Shown here piece by piece: positions 49,750 through 57,102 of a stretch of 64,000 nt of DNA; position 1 is the stretch's first letter, and every line of letters starts with the position of its first letter. A model generated the notes under the pieces. It saw only the letters and a list, made by a program, of their open reading frames with translations, did no database searches and was not told the DNA's origin. Both the position numbers and the translations under genes were made by a program. Origin of the DNA: AC-32 sp963763475 (GTDB lineage Bacteria > Actinomycetota > Thermoleophilia > Gaiellales > Gaiellaceae); the NCBI GenBank assembly GCA_963763475.1, contig CAVXOR010000001.1, positions 248,001 to 312,000 of the forward strand. Reading direction: 5' to 3'.

Positions 49750-50555
49750 GCCAGCCGGACGCGCCCCGGCCGCTGGCGCCGGAGGAGCTCGGCTTCGAGC
49801 GGATCGTCTACGAGAAGGCGCCGCCGCGGGCGACGATCACCCTCAATCGGCCGGAGGTTCTGAACGCGTTCGACTTCCGCATGCTCCGCGAGCTGGCGCG
49901 GGCGTGCGAGGACGCTTCCTGGGACGACTCGATCCGGGTGGTCGTGATCACCGGCGCCGGGCGCGCCTTCTGCGTGGGCGCCGACCTGAAGGAGTGGGCG
50001 GACGGCTACGTCGGCAAGCCGAACGAGTACTGGAAGTGGTTCGGGGCCTTCAAGGACATGCACGACCGGCTGCGGGAGATCGGCAAGCCGACGCTGGCTC
50101 GGATCAACGGGATCGCGGTCGGCGGCGGCAACGAGCTTCAGATGGCCTGCGACCTCGCAGTGATGGTGGACGACGCCTTCATCCGCCACGTCGGGCCGGA
50201 GCACGGCTCGGTGCCCGCGGGGGGCGCGACCCAGTGGCTGACGATCATGGTCGGCGACCGGCGCGCGCGCGAGATCGTGCTGATGTGCGAGGAGATCCCG
50301 GCTGAGAAGGCGGCGGAGTGGGGGCTCGTCAACTGGGCCGTTCCCGCCGGCGAGCTCGACGCGAAGGTGGACTCGGTCGTCGAGAACCTCGCGCGCAAGC
50401 TGCCGCAGACGACTCGCTACGCCAAGCAGCACCTGAACTTCTGGCGCGACCTCGCCTGGCACGAGACGATCAACCACGCCCGCGACTGGCTCGCGCTCTC
50501 GATGGCGACCGACGAGCCGAAGGCGGCGATCGAGAAGTTCCTGGACAAGAAATGA
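49746..50555 (+). CDS. Enoyl-CoA hydratase/isomerase family protein
   Basis: A 269-residue crotonase-fold protein. Oxyanion-hole and active-site segments: GAGRAFCVGADLKEWADGYV and ARINGIAVGGGNELQMACDL, then HVGPEHGSVPAGGATQWLTI. The typical catalytic Glu pair of hydratases is not both obvious (EHGSVPAGG in place of EVxxGxxPGxGG), so a ring-opening, ring-closing or isomerase activity, as in 2-ketocyclohexanecarboxyl-CoA hydrolase or DHNA-CoA synthase-like enzymes, is possible. It follows EthD with a 4-nt overlap. Confidence 0.85.
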   Translation: MSQPDAPRPLAPEELGFERIVYEKAPPRATITLNRPEVLNAFDFRMLRELARACEDASWDDSIRVVVITGAGRAFCVGADLKEWADGYVGKPNEYWKWFGAFKDMHDRLREIGKPTLARINGIAVGGGNELQMACDLAVMVDDAFIRHVGPEHGSVPAGGATQWLTIMVGDRRAREIVLMCEEIPAEKAAEWGLVNWAVPAGELDAKVDSVVENLARKLPQTTRYAKQHLNFWRDLAWHETINHARDWLALSMATDEPKAAIEKFLDKK

Positions 50556-50623
50556 CAGCCCCGGTGACAGTCACAGTGACAGTCACAGTGACTGTCACTG
50601 TCGGAGCGGCGAGACGTGGCTGA
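50552..50623 (+). CDS. Coupled mini-gene for a Val-Thr repeat peptide
   Basis: A 23-codon frame whose ATG overlaps the stop of the hydratase gene (ATGA) and whose TGA lies 8 nt inside the next gene. It reads MTAPVTVTVTVTVTVT, then VGAARRG, the seven Val-Thr pairs coming from a hexanucleotide repeat. It may be a leader peptide linking translation of the two hydratase genes, or just an open frame over a repeat. Confidence 0.4.
   Translation: MTAPVTVTVTVTVTVTVGAARRG
50564..50601. repeat. GTGACA/GTCACA hexamer repeat forming a 14-bp palindrome
   Basis: Units GTGACA and GTCACA alternate twice and end in GTGACT GTCACT. Bases 50573-50586 (ACAGTGACAGTCAC) and 50588-50601 are exact reverse complements around one A, giving a strong hairpin between two enoyl-CoA hydratase genes. 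Confidence 0.85.
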
Positions 50624-51386
50624 GCTCGTCCTCGTCGAGCGCGACGGCGCGGTCGCCGTCGTCCTGCTCAACCGGCCCGACGCGCTGAACGCCCTCTCCG
50701 ATGAGCTGATGGACGAGCTCGTCACGAAGCTCGGGGAGCTCGACCGGGACGAGTCGGTCCGCGCGATCGTGCTCGGCGGCAACGAGCGGGCCTTCGCGGC
50801 CGGGGCCGACATCGGCGAGCTGGCGACGACCTCGGCGATCGAGCTCTACTACCAGCGGCGCGTCGAGCGCTGGGACGCGATCCGCGGCCTCTGGACGCCG
50901 CTGGTTGCCGCGGTCTCCGGCTACTGCCTCGGCGGCGGTTGCGAGCTGGCGATGAGCTGCGACCTGATCGTGGCCTCGGAGACTGCCGAATTCGGCCAGC
51001 CGGAGACCGGCCTCGGGATCATCCCCGGCGCCGGCGGCACCCAAAGGCTGACCCGCGCGGTGGGCAAGGCCTTGGCGATGGACGTGATCCTCAGCGGCCG
51101 CCGGCTCTCGGCGCGTGAGGCCCTGCACGCCGGGCTCGTCGCGCGGGTGGTCGCGAAGGAGGCCTGGCTCGAGGAGGCCAAGCGCGTCGCCGGCGAGATC
51201 GCCGAGAAGGGGCCGGTTGCCACGCGCCTCGCCAAGGAGTCGGTCGACCGGGCCCACGAGACGACGCTGACCGCCGGCCTCGAGGCCGAGCGGCGCGCGC
51301 TCTACCTCGCATTCGCGAGCGACGACGCGAAGGAGGGCCTGACGGCCTTCACCGAGAAGCGCAAGCCGGAGTTCAAAGGCTCCTAG
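50616..51386 (+). CDS. Enoyl-CoA hydratase, PaaF-like
   Basis: A 256-residue crotonase-family hydratase with both catalytic glutamates: GAYCLGGGCELAMSCD-type loop (SGYCLGGGCELAMSC) followed by FGQPETGLGIIPGAGGTQRL. NERAFAAGADIGELA holds the oxyanion loop. It hydrates trans-2-enoyl-CoA; in phenylacetate breakdown PaaF acts on dehydroadipyl-CoA. GTG start 8 bp before the end of the Val-Thr mini-gene. Its end shares CTAG (51383-51386) with the convergent protease gene. Confidence 0.9.
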   Translation: MAELVLVERDGAVAVVLLNRPDALNALSDELMDELVTKLGELDRDESVRAIVLGGNERAFAAGADIGELATTSAIELYYQRRVERWDAIRGLWTPLVAAVSGYCLGGGCELAMSCDLIVASETAEFGQPETGLGIIPGAGGTQRLTRAVGKALAMDVILSGRRLSAREALHAGLVARVVAKEAWLEEAKRVAGEIAEKGPVATRLAKESVDRAHETTLTAGLEAERRALYLAFASDDAKEGLTAFTEKRKPEFKGS

Positions 51387-52321
51387 AGCTCGGCCGGGAC
51401 GAGCGAGAGCTCGAGCTCCCGCCCTTCGCGCAAAACCTTCAGCGACAGCGGCGAGCCGATCTTCTCGACCACCATCAGCCGCTGGATGTCGGCGACGTCC
51501 GTGACGGCGATACCGTCGAGCTCGACGATCAGATCCTCTGGCCGGAGCCCCGCGAGCGCGGCCGGAGAGCCCTCCGCGACCTGGACGACCTCGACGCCGG
51601 AATCGCGGCCCAGGCGGCGCGCCAGCCGCGGCGGCAGCGGGCGCGAGCCCCCGGCGATCCCGAGGTAGGCGCGGCGGAAACGGCCCTCGGTCATCAGCGC
51701 GCCGACGATCGCGCGGGTTGCCGCGTTGACCGGCACCGCCAGGCCGAGGCCGATCCCGGCGACCGCGGTGTTGACGCCGACCACGCGGCCGCGGCCGTCG
51801 GCCAGTGCGCCGCCGGAGTTGCCCGGGTTGAGCGCGGCGTCGGTCTGGATCACGTTGTCCACGATCCGGCCGCTGCCGGTCGGCAGCGAGCGCCCGAGCG
51901 CCGAGACGACGCCGGCGGTCACCGAGCCCGCGAACCCGTTCGGGTTGCCGATCGCGACCACGAGCTGGCCGACCCGCAGGCGCTCAGCGTCGCCGAGCTC
52001 GGCGGGGACGAGGTCGTCCGCCTCGGCGCGCAGCACGGCGAGGTCTGAGTGCGGATCGCTGCCGACTATCGAGAAGCGCAGCTCCCGGCCGTCCACGAAC
52101 GAGGCTCGTCCGCCGCGCGTCGAGCCCTCGACCACGTGCGCCGAGGTGAGCAGGAACCCGTCCGGCGTGATCACGACCGCGCTGCCGCCGCCCGCACGCC
52201 GGCCGCGTGTGACGCGCAGGTTGGCCACCGAGGGCGCGAGCCGCTCGGCGACCGTGATCACGGCGTTCGAATAGGCGTCGAGCGCCTCTTCCTCGGAGGA
52301 GATGAACGTCAACCCGGCCAC
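51383..52321 (-). CDS. HtrA/DegP-like serine protease with PDZ domain
   Basis: A 312-residue trypsin-fold protease. Triad: His62 in LLTSAHVVEG, Asp93 in HSDLAVLRAE, Ser169 in LNPGNSGGAL. Residues about 215-310 form one PDZ domain (GVEVVQVAEGSPAALAGLRP, then LIVELDGIAVTDVADIQRL). Unlike most HtrA proteins it shows no signal peptide or membrane anchor, so it may act in the cytoplasm. GTG start 6 nt after TAGCTT (complement of 52328-52333). Convergent with PaaF-like and divergent from PaaG-like genes. Confidence 0.9.
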   Translation of the reverse strand: MAGLTFISSEEEALDAYSNAVITVAERLAPSVANLRVTRGRRAGGGSAVVITPDGFLLTSAHVVEGSTRGGRASFVDGRELRFSIVGSDPHSDLAVLRAEADDLVPAELGDAERLRVGQLVVAIGNPNGFAGSVTAGVVSALGRSLPTGSGRIVDNVIQTDAALNPGNSGGALADGRGRVVGVNTAVAGIGLGLAVPVNAATRAIVGALMTEGRFRRAYLGIAGGSRPLPPRLARRLGRDSGVEVVQVAEGSPAALAGLRPEDLIVELDGIAVTDVADIQRLMVVEKIGSPLSLKVLREGRELELSLVPAEL

Positions 52322-52358
52322 GCGTCGAAGCTAGCAACCGGCTTGTAGGCTGCGCCGG

Positions 52359-53129
52359 ATGGCCGAGGTCGAGACCAGCCGCGAGGGCGGCGTCCTGACG
52401 ATCACGCTCAACCGGCCCGACGTCCTCAACGCCTTCACCGCCGAGATGCACAGGCAGCTCCTCGGCGCCTTCAAGGAGGCGCGGGCCGACGACGTGCGGG
52501 CGGTCGTCGTCACCGGCGCGGGCCGCGGGTTCTGCGTCGGGCAGGACCTGAACGAGTTCGGCGAGGCGGCGCGCGACATCGCAGGCCGCCTGAGAGCGAA
52601 CTACCACCCGACGATCCGCTCGGTGCGCGGCCTCGAGAAGCCGGTGCTCGCGGCCGTGAACGGGCCCGCGGCCGGCGCGGGCCTGAGCTTCGCCTGCGCG
52701 TGCGACCTGCGCGTGGCCGCCGAGAGCGCGACCTTCGTGCCGGCTTTCATCAACATCGGCCTCGTGCCGGACATGGGCGGCACGTACTTCGTCACCAGCC
52801 TGCTCGGCCGCCAGCGCGCCTTCGAGTGGATGACCTCCGGCCGGCGGCTGAGCGCGGCCGAGGCGCTCGAGTGGGGCCTCGTCTCCGAGGTCGTCCCCGA
52901 CGACAGCCTGGCCGAGCGAGCAGCCGAGTGGGCAGCCGAGCTGGCTGCGATGCCGACGCGCGGCATTGCTCTCTCGAAGCGGCTGTTCGACAATGCGCCG
53001 ACCGCGATGCTGGAGGAACAACTGGAACTGGAGGCCCAGCTGCAGGCGGCCGCGACCCGGACCGAGGACTTCCGCGAAGGAGTCGACGCCTTCCTGCAGA
53101 AGCGGGAGCCGCAATTCAAGGGCCGTTAA
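52359..53129 (+). CDS. paaG: PaaG-like 1,2-epoxyphenylacetyl-CoA isomerase
   Basis: A 256-residue crotonase-family isomerase. GAGRGFCVGQDLNEFG is the FCxGQDL pattern typical of PaaG, with NGPAAGAGLSFACACDLRVA and NIGLVPDMGGTYFV (Asp in place of the second catalytic Glu). PaaG turns the ring epoxide made by PaaABCE into the oxepin-CoA. The ATG follows TAGGCT (52346-52351) by 7 nt, so it is probably leaderless. It precedes the DUF4389 gene by 11 bp and is near the paaABCD genes on the opposite strand. Confidence 0.85.
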   Translation: MAEVETSREGGVLTITLNRPDVLNAFTAEMHRQLLGAFKEARADDVRAVVVTGAGRGFCVGQDLNEFGEAARDIAGRLRANYHPTIRSVRGLEKPVLAAVNGPAAGAGLSFACACDLRVAAESATFVPAFINIGLVPDMGGTYFVTSLLGRQRAFEWMTSGRRLSAAEALEWGLVSEVVPDDSLAERAAEWAAELAAMPTRGIALSKRLFDNAPTAMLEEQLELEAQLQAAATRTEDFREGVDAFLQKREPQFKGR

Positions 53130-53140
53130 GGGGGCACGAG

Positions 53141-53743
53141 ATGGAAGCCACGAGCACGCCCGACGTCGCGAGAACGCACCCGATCCGCCTCGTCGTCAAC
53201 GACGACCTGCAGCGCAACCGCCTGACCGTCTTCTTCCGCCTGATCCTGGCGATCCCGCTGCTGCTGTGGGCGCTGCTCTGGGGAGTGATCGCGGTACTGG
53301 CGTACATCGTCAACTGGTTCGCGACGCTGTTCATGGGCCGCTCGCCTGAGGGCCTGCACAACTTCCTCGCGACCTTCCTGCGCTACACGACCCACGTTCG
53401 CGCGTACACGCTGCTGGTCGCCGACCCGTATCCCCCCTTCACCGGCAAGGAAGGCACGTATCCGGTCGATCTCGAGATCGACCCGCCCGAGCGGCAGAAC
53501 CGCCTGACGGTCTTCTTTCGGGGGATCCTCGCGATCCCGGCGCTGCTGCTCTCGTACATCCTCGGGCAGCTCAACCAGCTGCTGGCGATCTTCAGCTGGT
53601 TCGTCGCGCTGATCATGGGCCGTGTGCCCGAAGGCCTGCGCAACTTCGCAGCGCTGGCGATCCGGATCGAGACGCAGACCTACGCGTACGTGCTGTTGCT
53701 CACCAGCCGCTACCCGAGCTTCAACGTCGGGATCGAGAGCTAG
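53141..53743 (+). CDS. DUF4389 membrane protein, duplicated domain
   Basis: A 200-residue membrane protein made of two related halves: RNRLTVFFRLILAIPLLLWA...FMGRSPEGLHNFL and QNRLTVFFRGILAIPALLLS...IMGRVPEGLRNFA. Each half has two helices and ends in a short cytoplasmic tail with RYxxxxxAYxLL(V/L)xxxYP. DUF4389 is common in actinobacteria; function unknown. ATG with a modest GGGGGC site. Stop shares CTAG with the convergent gene. Confidence 0.85.
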   Translation: MEATSTPDVARTHPIRLVVNDDLQRNRLTVFFRLILAIPLLLWALLWGVIAVLAYIVNWFATLFMGRSPEGLHNFLATFLRYTTHVRAYTLLVADPYPPFTGKEGTYPVDLEIDPPERQNRLTVFFRGILAIPALLLSYILGQLNQLLAIFSWFVALIMGRVPEGLRNFAALAIRIETQTYAYVLLLTSRYPSFNVGIES

Positions 53744-54096
53744 CCCCAGGCCTGGATCGCGCCCGGCTCGCGCTGGCCGAGCGGGAACGTCAGCGCAAGA
53801 TGGACGGCCACGGCCGCGCCGAGCGTGATCGCCAGGACCGGCTGATCCGCGTCGAGCAGCGCTGCCACAGCGCTTCCGAAAACGAGCAGCTCGACCAACA
53901 GCCTCCACGGATCGGCCACCCGTCTCTTCGCCTTCGGCGCAATCGTGTTGCCCCAGAGGACGGCGACGGCCAGCGGCGTCGCGACCACGAGCACCCAGCG
54001 CCAGACGCCGCCGTGCTCGCTCCAGCCCCAGTAGGCCACCGCGGCCAGCGCGCAGAGCTCGAGCGAGAACCGCAGGACGTCATTGGCCGCGCGCAT
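53740..54096 (-). CDS. DUF2568 (YrdB-like) membrane protein
   Basis: A 118-residue protein with four predicted helices: NDVLRFSLELCALAAVAYWG, WRWVLVVATPLAVAVLWG, the PKAKRRVADPWRLLVELLVF stretch and a last helix near 95-110. Pattern and size match the DUF2568/YrdB family, function unknown. The start is only 3 bp downstream of the paaD stop on the same strand, so it may ride on the paa transcript. It overlaps the convergent DUF4389 gene by 4 nt. Confidence 0.82.
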   Translation of the reverse strand: MRAANDVLRFSLELCALAAVAYWGWSEHGGVWRWVLVVATPLAVAVLWGNTIAPKAKRRVADPWRLLVELLVFGSAVAALLDADQPVLAITLGAAVAVHLALTFPLGQREPGAIQAWG

Positions 54097-54099
54097 CCT

Positions 54100-54579
54100 T
54101 CAGATCGTCTTGAACTGCTCGAACGGCTGCCGGCACTCGCGGCAGTAGCGCAGCGAGCGGCACGGGGTCGGGCCGAAGATGTTCTCGAGCGCGGTGTCGC
54201 GCGAGCCGCAGTAGGGGCAGCGGAAGCCGTTCGACTGCAGCTGCACGAGCGTCGTCCCCTCGCCGCGCGGTGTTGGGGGCGCGAAGCCGGCCGCGCGGAG
54301 CTTCTCGCGGCCCTCCGGCGTGATCCGGTCGGTCGACCACGAGTCGTCGAGCACGACCTCGACCTCCGGCTCCGCGCCGAGCTCGACGATTCGGGCTGCC
54401 ATCGCGTCGCGCATCACCTCGAGCGCCGGGCAGCCGAGGAACGTCGGCGTGAACTCGACGCGCACACGCTGGTCGTCCACGTGGACGTCGCGCACGACGC
54501 CGAGGTCGACGACCGAGATCACCGGGATCTCCGGGTCCGGGATCTCGGCGAGCGCCTCCCAGACCTCGGCCTCGCTCAC
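54100..54579 (-). CDS. paaD: Phenylacetyl-CoA oxygenase maturation protein PaaD
   Basis: A 159-residue PaaD/PaaJ. N-terminal MIP18 (DUF59) domain: EIPDPEIPVISVVDLGVVRD and VEFTPTFLGCPALEVMRDAM; C-terminal zinc-ribbon part: RCPYCGSRDTALENIFGPTP with CRSLRYCRECRQPFEQF. PaaD is thought to help assemble the iron or iron-sulfur centres of the PaaABCE complex. GTG start in a GTGA overlap with the paaC stop. Last catalytic-complex gene of the leftward paaABCD set. Confidence 0.95.
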   Translation of the reverse strand: MSEAEVWEALAEIPDPEIPVISVVDLGVVRDVHVDDQRVRVEFTPTFLGCPALEVMRDAMAARIVELGAEPEVEVVLDDSWSTDRITPEGREKLRAAGFAPPTPRGEGTTLVQLQSNGFRCPYCGSRDTALENIFGPTPCRSLRYCRECRQPFEQFKTI

Positions 54580-55148
54580 CACGTCGTGCCGGCCGGCTGC
54601 GAGCGACGCACCGAGGTCATCTCCTCCCAGAGCGAGGCCAGCTCGGGCGAGTGGCCGTTCCGCTTGCCGACGAGCGGGCGCAGCTCCTCGAGCGCCTCGA
54701 CGTAGCGCGGCTCCGCCTTCAGCCGCTCGTGCCACATCTCGGCGTGCAGGCGGTGGTAGATCTCCTCGCGGTCGATCTTCGCCGCGAGCCCGGCGACCTC
54801 CGCGTCGTCGCTGGCCTTCAGCCGCTCGAGCCGCTCGGCGTCGGCCTGCTCGTAGAGGACGTGTCGCGCGACCGTTCGCTCCCACTCGGGCAGCCGCAGC
54901 TCGACCAGCTCCGAGCAGCGGTACTCGGATGGCTCGCGGTCGAAGGCAAGCTCGTCCGCGGTCGTTCCCAGCTCGCGCGCCGCGAGCTCGTACAGCGCCC
55001 GTGCGTGGCCGACCTCGTTCTGCGCGATCGAGGAGAAGGCGACGTCCTCCTCGAGAAACGGCGCGATCCCGGTCCACTCCGAGTCGCGCCAGCCGAGGAT
55101 CAGCTCGTCGTCAGCGATCTCGAGGAGCAGCTGTGCCCGCTCGCTCAC
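54576..55148 (-). CDS. paaC: Phenylacetyl-CoA epoxidase subunit PaaC (short form)
   Basis: A 190-residue helical ferritin-like protein; PaaC is usually about 250. Visible: LLEIADDELILGWRDSEWTG, FSSIAQNEVGHARALYELA and LHAEMWHERLKAE. PaaC is the non-catalytic structural partner of PaaA in the epoxidase. The short C-terminus (ending SQPAGTTW) may simply lack the last helices. GTG start overlaps paaB by 38 bp, unusually long, so the true start of one may differ. Confidence 0.9.
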   Translation of the reverse strand: MSERAQLLLEIADDELILGWRDSEWTGIAPFLEEDVAFSSIAQNEVGHARALYELAARELGTTADELAFDREPSEYRCSELVELRLPEWERTVARHVLYEQADAERLERLKASDDAEVAGLAAKIDREEIYHRLHAEMWHERLKAEPRYVEALEELRPLVGKRNGHSPELASLWEEMTSVRRSQPAGTTW

Positions 55149-55398
55149 GTGCCTCCTTCAGCTTCTCCTTGAGCGGATAGCCGTCGACCCGGTGGTAGTT
55201 GCGGTTCAGCTCGTCGACGAACTCGTCGATTCGCATGATCGCCCCGCGCTCGACGACCCAGAGCGCGACCGACTCGCCGCGGCGGCCGTATTGCTCGCGC
55301 GCGTACGACTCGGCGAAGCGCTCGTCCGCGGCCTCGACCGAGCCGGCGTGCTGGAACGCCTGGCCCTTGCGCTCCTGCCTGAAGACCTCGTAGATCAC
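55111..55398 (-). CDS. paaB: Phenylacetyl-CoA epoxidase subunit PaaB
   Basis: A 95-residue PaaB: VIYEVFRQERKGQAFQHAGS, then EADE-type linker and YAREQYGRRGESVALWVVER followed by the longer basic tail REARAGTA. PaaB bridges PaaAC dimers. GTG start in a GTGA overlap with paaA; the tail after residue 80 overlaps paaC and is probably disordered. Confidence 0.93.
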   Translation of the reverse strand: MIYEVFRQERKGQAFQHAGSVEAADERFAESYAREQYGRRGESVALWVVERGAIMRIDEFVDELNRNYHRVDGYPLKEKLKEARERAGTAAPRDR

Positions 55399-56291
55399 GC
55401 CGCGAGCAGGACGGAGCGAACCCACGCCGAGTTCTCGCGCGCGGCGCGGCGCAGGTCGAGCCGGTCTTCGGTCTTCGGGCCGTGCCCGGTGACGACGCTC
55501 ATCAGCTCGTCCCAGTCTGGCTCGGTGTAGTGCCAGCGGCCGGTCTCCTCGTCCTTGCGCAGCTCCGGGTCGGGCACGGTCAGCCCGAGCTCCCAGATCT
55601 GCGGGACGTAGCCGTCGAGGAATTGCTGGCGCGCCTCGTCGTTGCCCTGGCTCTTGATCCGCCAGACGAACATCGGGTCCTTCTCCGGCGCGATCGGGTT
55701 GCCATGGAACTGCATCAGCGGGCCCCACCAGCGGTTCAACGCCTCCTGCACAAGCTCGCGCTGGTCGTCGGTGCCGTTCATCAGGGTAAGGATCACGTCG
55801 CGGCCGTGGAGGATGTGGAACGACTCCTCCCAGCAGATCTTCTTCATGATCCGCGCGTAAGGCGCGTACGAGCATTTGAGCAGCGCCTTCTGGCTGATGA
55901 TCGCCGCCGCGTCGACGAGCCAGGCGATCACGCCGACGTCGCCCCAGGTCTTGGTCGGGTAGTGGAAGACGTTGTGGAACTTCGACTTGCCGGAGATCAG
56001 GTCGTCGAGGCACTCCTCGCGCGTCTTGCCGAGGTCCTCGACGACGCGGTAGATCAGCTGCGCGTGGCCGACCTCGTCCTGCACCTTCGCGGTCAGGGCG
56101 AGCTTCCGCTGCAGCGTCGGCGCGCGCAGGATCCACTCGCGCTCGGGCAGCACGCCCATCAGCTCCGAGTTGCCGTGCATCTCGATGAACTTGCGCAGCC
56201 GCGCCCGGTACTCGTCGGGCATCCAGTCGCCGGCCTCGACCTGGCCGCCGCCCTGCACGTACTCGAGGAATTCCTGCTCTCGGTCTGGCAT
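55395..56291 (-). CDS. paaA: Phenylacetyl-CoA epoxidase catalytic subunit PaaA
   Basis: A 298-residue di-iron oxygenase subunit. Metal-binding helices are seen in QRKLALTAKVQDEVGHAQLI (ExxH) and KKICWEESFHILHGRDVILT (ExxH), with ERWILRAPTL and WGPLMQFHGNPIAPEKDPMF. It puts one O atom into phenylacetyl-CoA to form the 1,2-epoxide, using electrons from a PaaE reductase, which is not in this window. ATG start with GGGAAGGGG upstream. A PaaR-like operator lies 18 bp before the start. Confidence 0.96.
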   Translation of the reverse strand: MPDREQEFLEYVQGGGQVEAGDWMPDEYRARLRKFIEMHGNSELMGVLPEREWILRAPTLQRKLALTAKVQDEVGHAQLIYRVVEDLGKTREECLDDLISGKSKFHNVFHYPTKTWGDVGVIAWLVDAAAIISQKALLKCSYAPYARIMKKICWEESFHILHGRDVILTLMNGTDDQRELVQEALNRWWGPLMQFHGNPIAPEKDPMFVWRIKSQGNDEARQQFLDGYVPQIWELGLTVPDPELRKDEETGRWHYTEPDWDELMSVVTGHGPKTEDRLDLRRAARENSAWVRSVLLAA

Positions 56292-56308
56292 GCGCGCCCC
56301 TTCCCAAC

Positions 56309-56322
56309 CGAACGATCGTTAG
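56309..56322. promoter_or_regulatory. PaaR-like operator between paaA and the divergent gene
   Basis: CGAACGATCGTTAG fits CNAACGNNCGTTNG, the pseudopalindrome I recall for Thermus PaaR, at every fixed position. It overlaps the TAGGGT box (56320-56325) of the rightward gene and lies close to the paaA start, so one bound repressor could silence both sides until phenylacetyl-CoA appears. The TetR gene at 57099 is the likely regulator. Confidence 0.7.
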
Positions 56323-56334
56323 GGTGGAAGTGTA

Positions 56335-57102
56335 GTGGCTGAGCGCACGGTTGGCCTGCTTCATCCCGGCGAGATGGGGGCCGCGGTCGGGGCGGTCCTG
56401 CGACGGTCGGGCGTGCCCGTGCGTTGGGCGTCGGAAGGGCGCAGCGAGGGGACCCGCGAGCGCGCCGAGGCCGCCGGGCTCGAGGACGCCGTCTCGGTGG
56501 CCGAGCTGGCGGCGGCCGACGTCGTGCTCTCGATCTGCCCGCCGCACGCCGCGCTCGAGACGGCGCGCTCGCTCGGCCCCTTCGAGGGTCTCTACGTCGA
56601 CGCCAACGCGATTGCGCCGGCGACGACCCGCGAGGTCGCCGAGGTCGTGCTGGCCGCGGGTGGCCGATTCGTCGACGGTGGGATCGTCGGCTCGCCGCCG
56701 CGCGCGGCCGGCTCGACGCGGCTCTACCTCTCCGGCGCGGACGCAGGCGAGGCGGCCGAGCTGTTCGCGGGCTCGATCCTCGACGCCCGCTTGGTCTCGG
56801 ACGAGGTCGGCGACGCGTCGGCGGTGAAGATGGCGTACGCGGCGTGGACGAAGGGAACCGCCGCGATGCTGCTCGCGATTCGCGAGCTGGCGTTCCGCGA
56901 GGGCGTCGAAAAGGCGCTGCTCGCCGAGTGGGACCTCTCCCAGCCCGAGCTGCGGGACCGCTTCGCACAGGCGGCGCGCTCGGCCGAGGCGAAGGGGTGG
57001 CGCTGGGTCGGCGAGATGGAGGAGATCGCTGACGCCTTCGAGGCTGCCGGGCTTCCGGGCGGCTTTCACCGCGCGGCCGCAGAGGTCTACCGCGACCGAT
57101 GA
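56335..57102 (+). CDS. 6-phosphogluconate/3-hydroxyisobutyrate dehydrogenase-like NAD(P) protein (DUF1932)
   Basis: A 255-residue protein with an N-terminal Rossmann-like fold, VGLLHPGEMGAAVGAVLRRS (GxMGxxxG type), then VVLSICPPHAALETAR and YVDANAIAPATTREVAEVV (substrate loop). The C-terminal helical domain, KMAYAAWTKGTAAMLLAIRE, matches DUF1932. It probably oxidises a hydroxy acid or reduces its oxo form. GTG start 9 nt after TAGGGT, with the PaaR-like operator over that box. Stop overlaps the TetR start (ATGA), so regulator and enzyme are co-expressed. Confidence 0.85.
   Translation: MAERTVGLLHPGEMGAAVGAVLRRSGVPVRWASEGRSEGTRERAEAAGLEDAVSVAELAAADVVLSICPPHAALETARSLGPFEGLYVDANAIAPATTREVAEVVLAAGGRFVDGGIVGSPPRAAGSTRLYLSGADAGEAAELFAGSILDARLVSDEVGDASAVKMAYAAWTKGTAAMLLAIRELAFREGVEKALLAEWDLSQPELRDRFAQAARSAEAKGWRWVGEMEEIADAFEAAGLPGGFHRAAAEVYRDR

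Noticed and set aside
50564..50601. CRISPR-like array
   Set aside because: Repeat units are 6 bp without spacers; it is a simple sequence repeat. No CRISPR array was seen anywhere in the window.
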